Of a DNA stretch of 64,000 bases, positions 61,760 through 64,000 are shown piece after piece. The notes beneath the pieces were generated by a model that had not been told where the DNA came from, searched no databases, and was given only the letters and a program-made list of their open reading frames with translations. Made by a program: the position numbers and the translations under genes. Within the stretch, counting starts at the first letter, position 1. Each line of letters opens with the position of its first letter. This stretch comes from RHKX01 sp046330415. GTDB lineage: Bacteria > Actinomycetota > Thermoleophilia > Solirubrobacterales > 70-9. The DNA lies in NCBI GenBank assembly GCA_046330415.1, contig JAXLSW010000010.1, positions 1 to 64,000 on the forward strand, given 5' to 3'.

Positions 61760-62062
61760 ATGGCCGACACGGAGCGCCACGAGCGCATCAAGGAGCTGAT
61801 CCGGAAGTTGCCGGAGGGATTCGTCGCCACCTACGGCGACCTCTGCCCAGAGGCGCCGCGATTGCCCGGCCGGGTGCTGAAGATGAGCGCCGGGGACGAC
61901 TCGCTGCCGTGGTTCCGGGTGGTCCGCGCGGACGGTTCGCTGGCGCAGGGGAAGAAGCAGCGCAACCTGCTGGTCAAGGAGGGCATCCCCTTCAAGGGGG
62001 ATCGGGTCGATCTGGAGGTGGCGCGGATCCCCCGCGACGCCCTGCTGGATCTTGCGCCCTGA
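61760..62062 (+). CDS. Alkyltransferase-like (ATL) DNA-binding protein
   Basis: 100 aa with ribosome binding site GAGGAGG. LPEGFVATYGDL, RVLKMSAG, PWFRVVRADGSL and NLLVKEGIPF follow the MGMT C-terminal domain; PWFRV replaces PCHRV, so the alkyl acceptor Cys is absent. Such ATL proteins bind O6-alkylguanine and hand it to nucleotide excision repair. Confidence 0.88.
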   Translation: MADTERHERIKELIRKLPEGFVATYGDLCPEAPRLPGRVLKMSAGDDSLPWFRVVRADGSLAQGKKQRNLLVKEGIPFKGDRVDLEVARIPRDALLDLAP

Positions 62063-62078
62063 GGTCGCCGCCGGGCGC

Positions 62079-64000
62079 TCAGGCCGGGCTGACCGAGGAG
62101 CTCCGCGGCCGCCTCGTCTTCTGCTCGTCGGCGCTCTCGAGCACCATCAGCAGGGCGTCGACGACGACGGGGTCGAACTGCCGCCCGGACTCCTTGCGGA
62201 GCTCCCGGCGCGCTTCCTCGACGGGCAGCGCCTGCTGGTAGGGGCGGTCGGTGGTCATCGCGTCGTAGGAGTCGCAGACGAAGAGGATGCGTGCGCCGAG
62301 CGGGATCTCCTCGCCGGCGAGCCCGTCGGGGTATCCCTTCCCGTCCCAGCGCTCATGAGCGCAACGAACCAGCGGGCGGATCGGGGCGAGGAACTCGATC
62401 GGGGCGAGGATGCGCTCGCCGATCAGCGTGTGTCGCGCCATCTCCTCCCACTCCTCGGACGTCAACGGGCCCGGCTTGTTGAGCAGGTCGGGGGAGATGC
62501 CGAGCTTGCCGATGTCGTGGAAGGCGGCCGCGTAGCGGAGCATCCGCAGCTCCTCGCCGCGCCAGCCCAGCAACCTGCCGACCGCGACCACGTTGTCGAC
62601 GAGCGACTGGGAGTGCTCGGCCGTGTAGGAGTCCTTCGCCTCGAGCGCAGCCGACAGCGCCTCGGCGGTGCCGATGTATGCGCGGTCGAGCTCCTTGTAC
62701 AGACGAACGGAGGTGAGCTTGCCGCCGATCTGGGCGGCGACGGACTCGACGAGGCGAGCGTCGGCGGGACGGAACGTCGCGACGGCCACGTCCTCGAGGT
62801 TGATCACCCCCCAGACGTCGTAGCCGTCGTAGATGGGGACGACGAGCTCCGAGCGGACGTCTCGCGTTGCGGACGTCGAGCGGTACTGCGGCTCGCGGTT
62901 GACGTCGGCCGCGATGACCGGCGCCCGCTCCCGGATGCAGCGCCCGATCAGGCCGGCCTCGGCGGATTGGGACCAGCCCGGCGCCGTCGGGAGCGCGCCG
63001 AGCTCCGAGCGCAGGGTCAGCTGGTCATCGTCGACGGAGAGGATCTGCACGAGCGAGCACTCGAACGCGCGCTGCACCTCCTGCACCGCCGTGTTGCAGA
63101 CCTCGTGGGCGGAGGTGGCGCTCGCCAGCCGGCCCGCGATCGCAACCGTCAGCTCGAGCGGCCGCTCGCTCGCGGACGTCGTTCGCGCCGAGCGCCTGTG
63201 CGGGTGCCTCGGGATGGCGGCGGAGGCGACGAGGGAGAGCGGCGCCTCGAGTGCCTGCAGGTCGCTGGCGGGGTTGTCGGTGAACAGCTCGATGAGGTAG
63301 ACGCCGCTCTCGTCCCCGGCTGCCGCGGCGACGACGCCTTCGAAGCCCTCGTGCCGCAGCATCTCGCGCTCGGCCGCGTCGCTGCCCTCGTCCCCGACCC
63401 GGGCGACGAAGGTCCCGCAGCCGGCCTCGACGATCCGGGCCGTCGCCGGGTAGAGGTCGAGCTCGTAGCGCTCGAACTCCTCCCAGGAGCGAACCACGTG
63501 GACGCCGGCGCTGCGGGGGTCGCGGTTGTCGCCCTGGGAGAGCTCCCGCAGGAGGCCGGAGCCGCTCGCGGCGATCGAGACCGAGCAGACGGCGAGATCG
63601 GCGGCCTCGGTGAGGGCGATGGCGACGTGCTCGAGGCGATCGAGCGTCGGGGCGGAGGCGAGCTCGCCGGTGAGGGCGTGGCCGATCTCGTCGGTGGTCT
63701 TGGCGATCCGCTCGGCCAGCGTGCCGCCGCGAAGCGGGGCCACGGTGAAGGGGTTGGGGACGTCGGCTATCTGAGCCGCGGTGCAGATCCTGTTGCCGCC
63801 GCGGCGCTTGGCGACGTACTGGGCGGTGTCGGCGGCGCGCATCAGCTTCGCGACGGTCGCGGTGCGCGCGGTCGCGGTGGCGGCGCCGCAGGAGAGCGTC
63901 ACCGGCGGGCGCATCGGCGCGAGCTCGGCCTGCGCGGCGACGGCGATCTCCTCGATGGCGCCGAGCTCGCTGCCCTCGGCGATTCGCTCGAGGCTCTCGA
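62079..64000 (-). CDS. GGDEF - GAF - HD-GYP c-di-GMP signalling protein (5' end outside window)
   Basis: About 640 aa visible, open to the window edge. The first residues (VTLSCGAATATA, AADTAQYVAKRRGGNRI) are the C-terminal part of a GGDEF domain; its signature Gly-Gly-Asp/Glu loop is outside the window. One or two GAF-like regions follow (~90-400). The C-terminal HD-GYP has HDIGKLGI, HERWDGKGYPDGLAGEEIPLG and DSYDAMTTDRPY, so it should hydrolyse c-di-GMP. A bifunctional synthesis/degradation or sensor protein. Confidence 0.88.
   Translation of the reverse strand, partial: ESLERIAEGSELGAIEEIAVAAQAELAPMRPPVTLSCGAATATARTATVAKLMRAADTAQYVAKRRGGNRICTAAQIADVPNPFTVAPLRGGTLAERIAKTTDEIGHALTGELASAPTLDRLEHVAIALTEAADLAVCSVSIAASGSGLLRELSQGDNRDPRSAGVHVVRSWEEFERYELDLYPATARIVEAGCGTFVARVGDEGSDAAEREMLRHEGFEGVVAAAAGDESGVYLIELFTDNPASDLQALEAPLSLVASAAIPRHPHRRSARTTSASERPLELTVAIAGRLASATSAHEVCNTAVQEVQRAFECSLVQILSVDDDQLTLRSELGALPTAPGWSQSAEAGLIGRCIRERAPVIAADVNREPQYRSTSATRDVRSELVVPIYDGYDVWGVINLEDVAVATFRPADARLVESVAAQIGGKLTSVRLYKELDRAYIGTAEALSAALEAKDSYTAEHSQSLVDNVVAVGRLLGWRGEELRMLRYAAAFHDIGKLGISPDLLNKPGPLTSEEWEEMARHTLIGERILAPIEFLAPIRPLVRCAHERWDGKGYPDGLAGEEIPLGARILFVCDSYDAMTTDRPYQQALPVEEARRELRKESGRQFDPVVVDALLMVLESADEQKTRRPRSSSVSPA

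Overview
This is a GC-rich bacterial chromosome segment, most likely from a Thermoleophilia/Solirubrobacterales-type actinobacterium. Evidence: a RecQ tail with a fused phosphoribosyltransferase-like domain, a RecBCD locus, dense GC-ending codons, and two secreted proteins (13740-14759 and 55954-58182) that end in a PDT/PET-led cysteine-pair domain often seen in that class. No rRNA, tRNA, CRISPR array, transposase or integrase was recognised.

Layout. 1-14760 is accessory: a RecQ 3' end, a class II Fic protein, an SseB-like protein, an XRE-ImmA regulator divergent from a small basic protein and an unknown protein, then a tightly coupled four-gene operon (MmeI-like DNA methyltransferase, SF2 helicase, GIY-YIG protein, unknown 135-aa protein) divergent from a GmrSD-like DUF262/DUF1524 endonuclease. 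15199-25456 is recC-recB-recD, in which recB carries an in-frame amber codon and recD three clustered frameshifts; a secreted S74-like protein lies on the other strand between recB and recD. 25638-36937 holds a VapBC pair, a lipoprotein, a PH-like protein, two consecutive TIR-transmembrane-beta-propeller proteins and a large surface VWA-metzincin protein.

36958-45072 is the most interesting region. It is a six-gene, one-directional, mostly 4-bp-overlapping operon: NERD helicase, PD-(D/E)XK protein, TIR-ATL fusion, a membrane RCK(TrkA-N)-RyR protein, TIR-PD-(D/E)XK fusion, and a small PD-(D/E)XK-like protein. It combines two TIR enzymes (putative NAD+ cleavage or nucleotide signal production), a membrane NAD/nucleotide-sensing module with a RyR domain and several nuclease folds, and it looks like a multi-component immune system. 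It diverges from a DUF4143 ATPase gene whose upstream region holds four 15-bp iterons at an exact 22-bp period.

46424-51687 is a mosaic of three more toxin-antitoxin pairs, two HD hydrolases, small orphan proteins and gene remnants. From 51753 onward the content looks more like ordinary chromosome: a VWA protein with a 9-bp tandem repeat at its 3' end, membrane and secreted proteins, a subtilase, a TM0106-type RecB-like nuclease, a DHA2 transporter, an ATL protein and a GGDEF-GAF-HD-GYP c-di-GMP protein cut by the window end.
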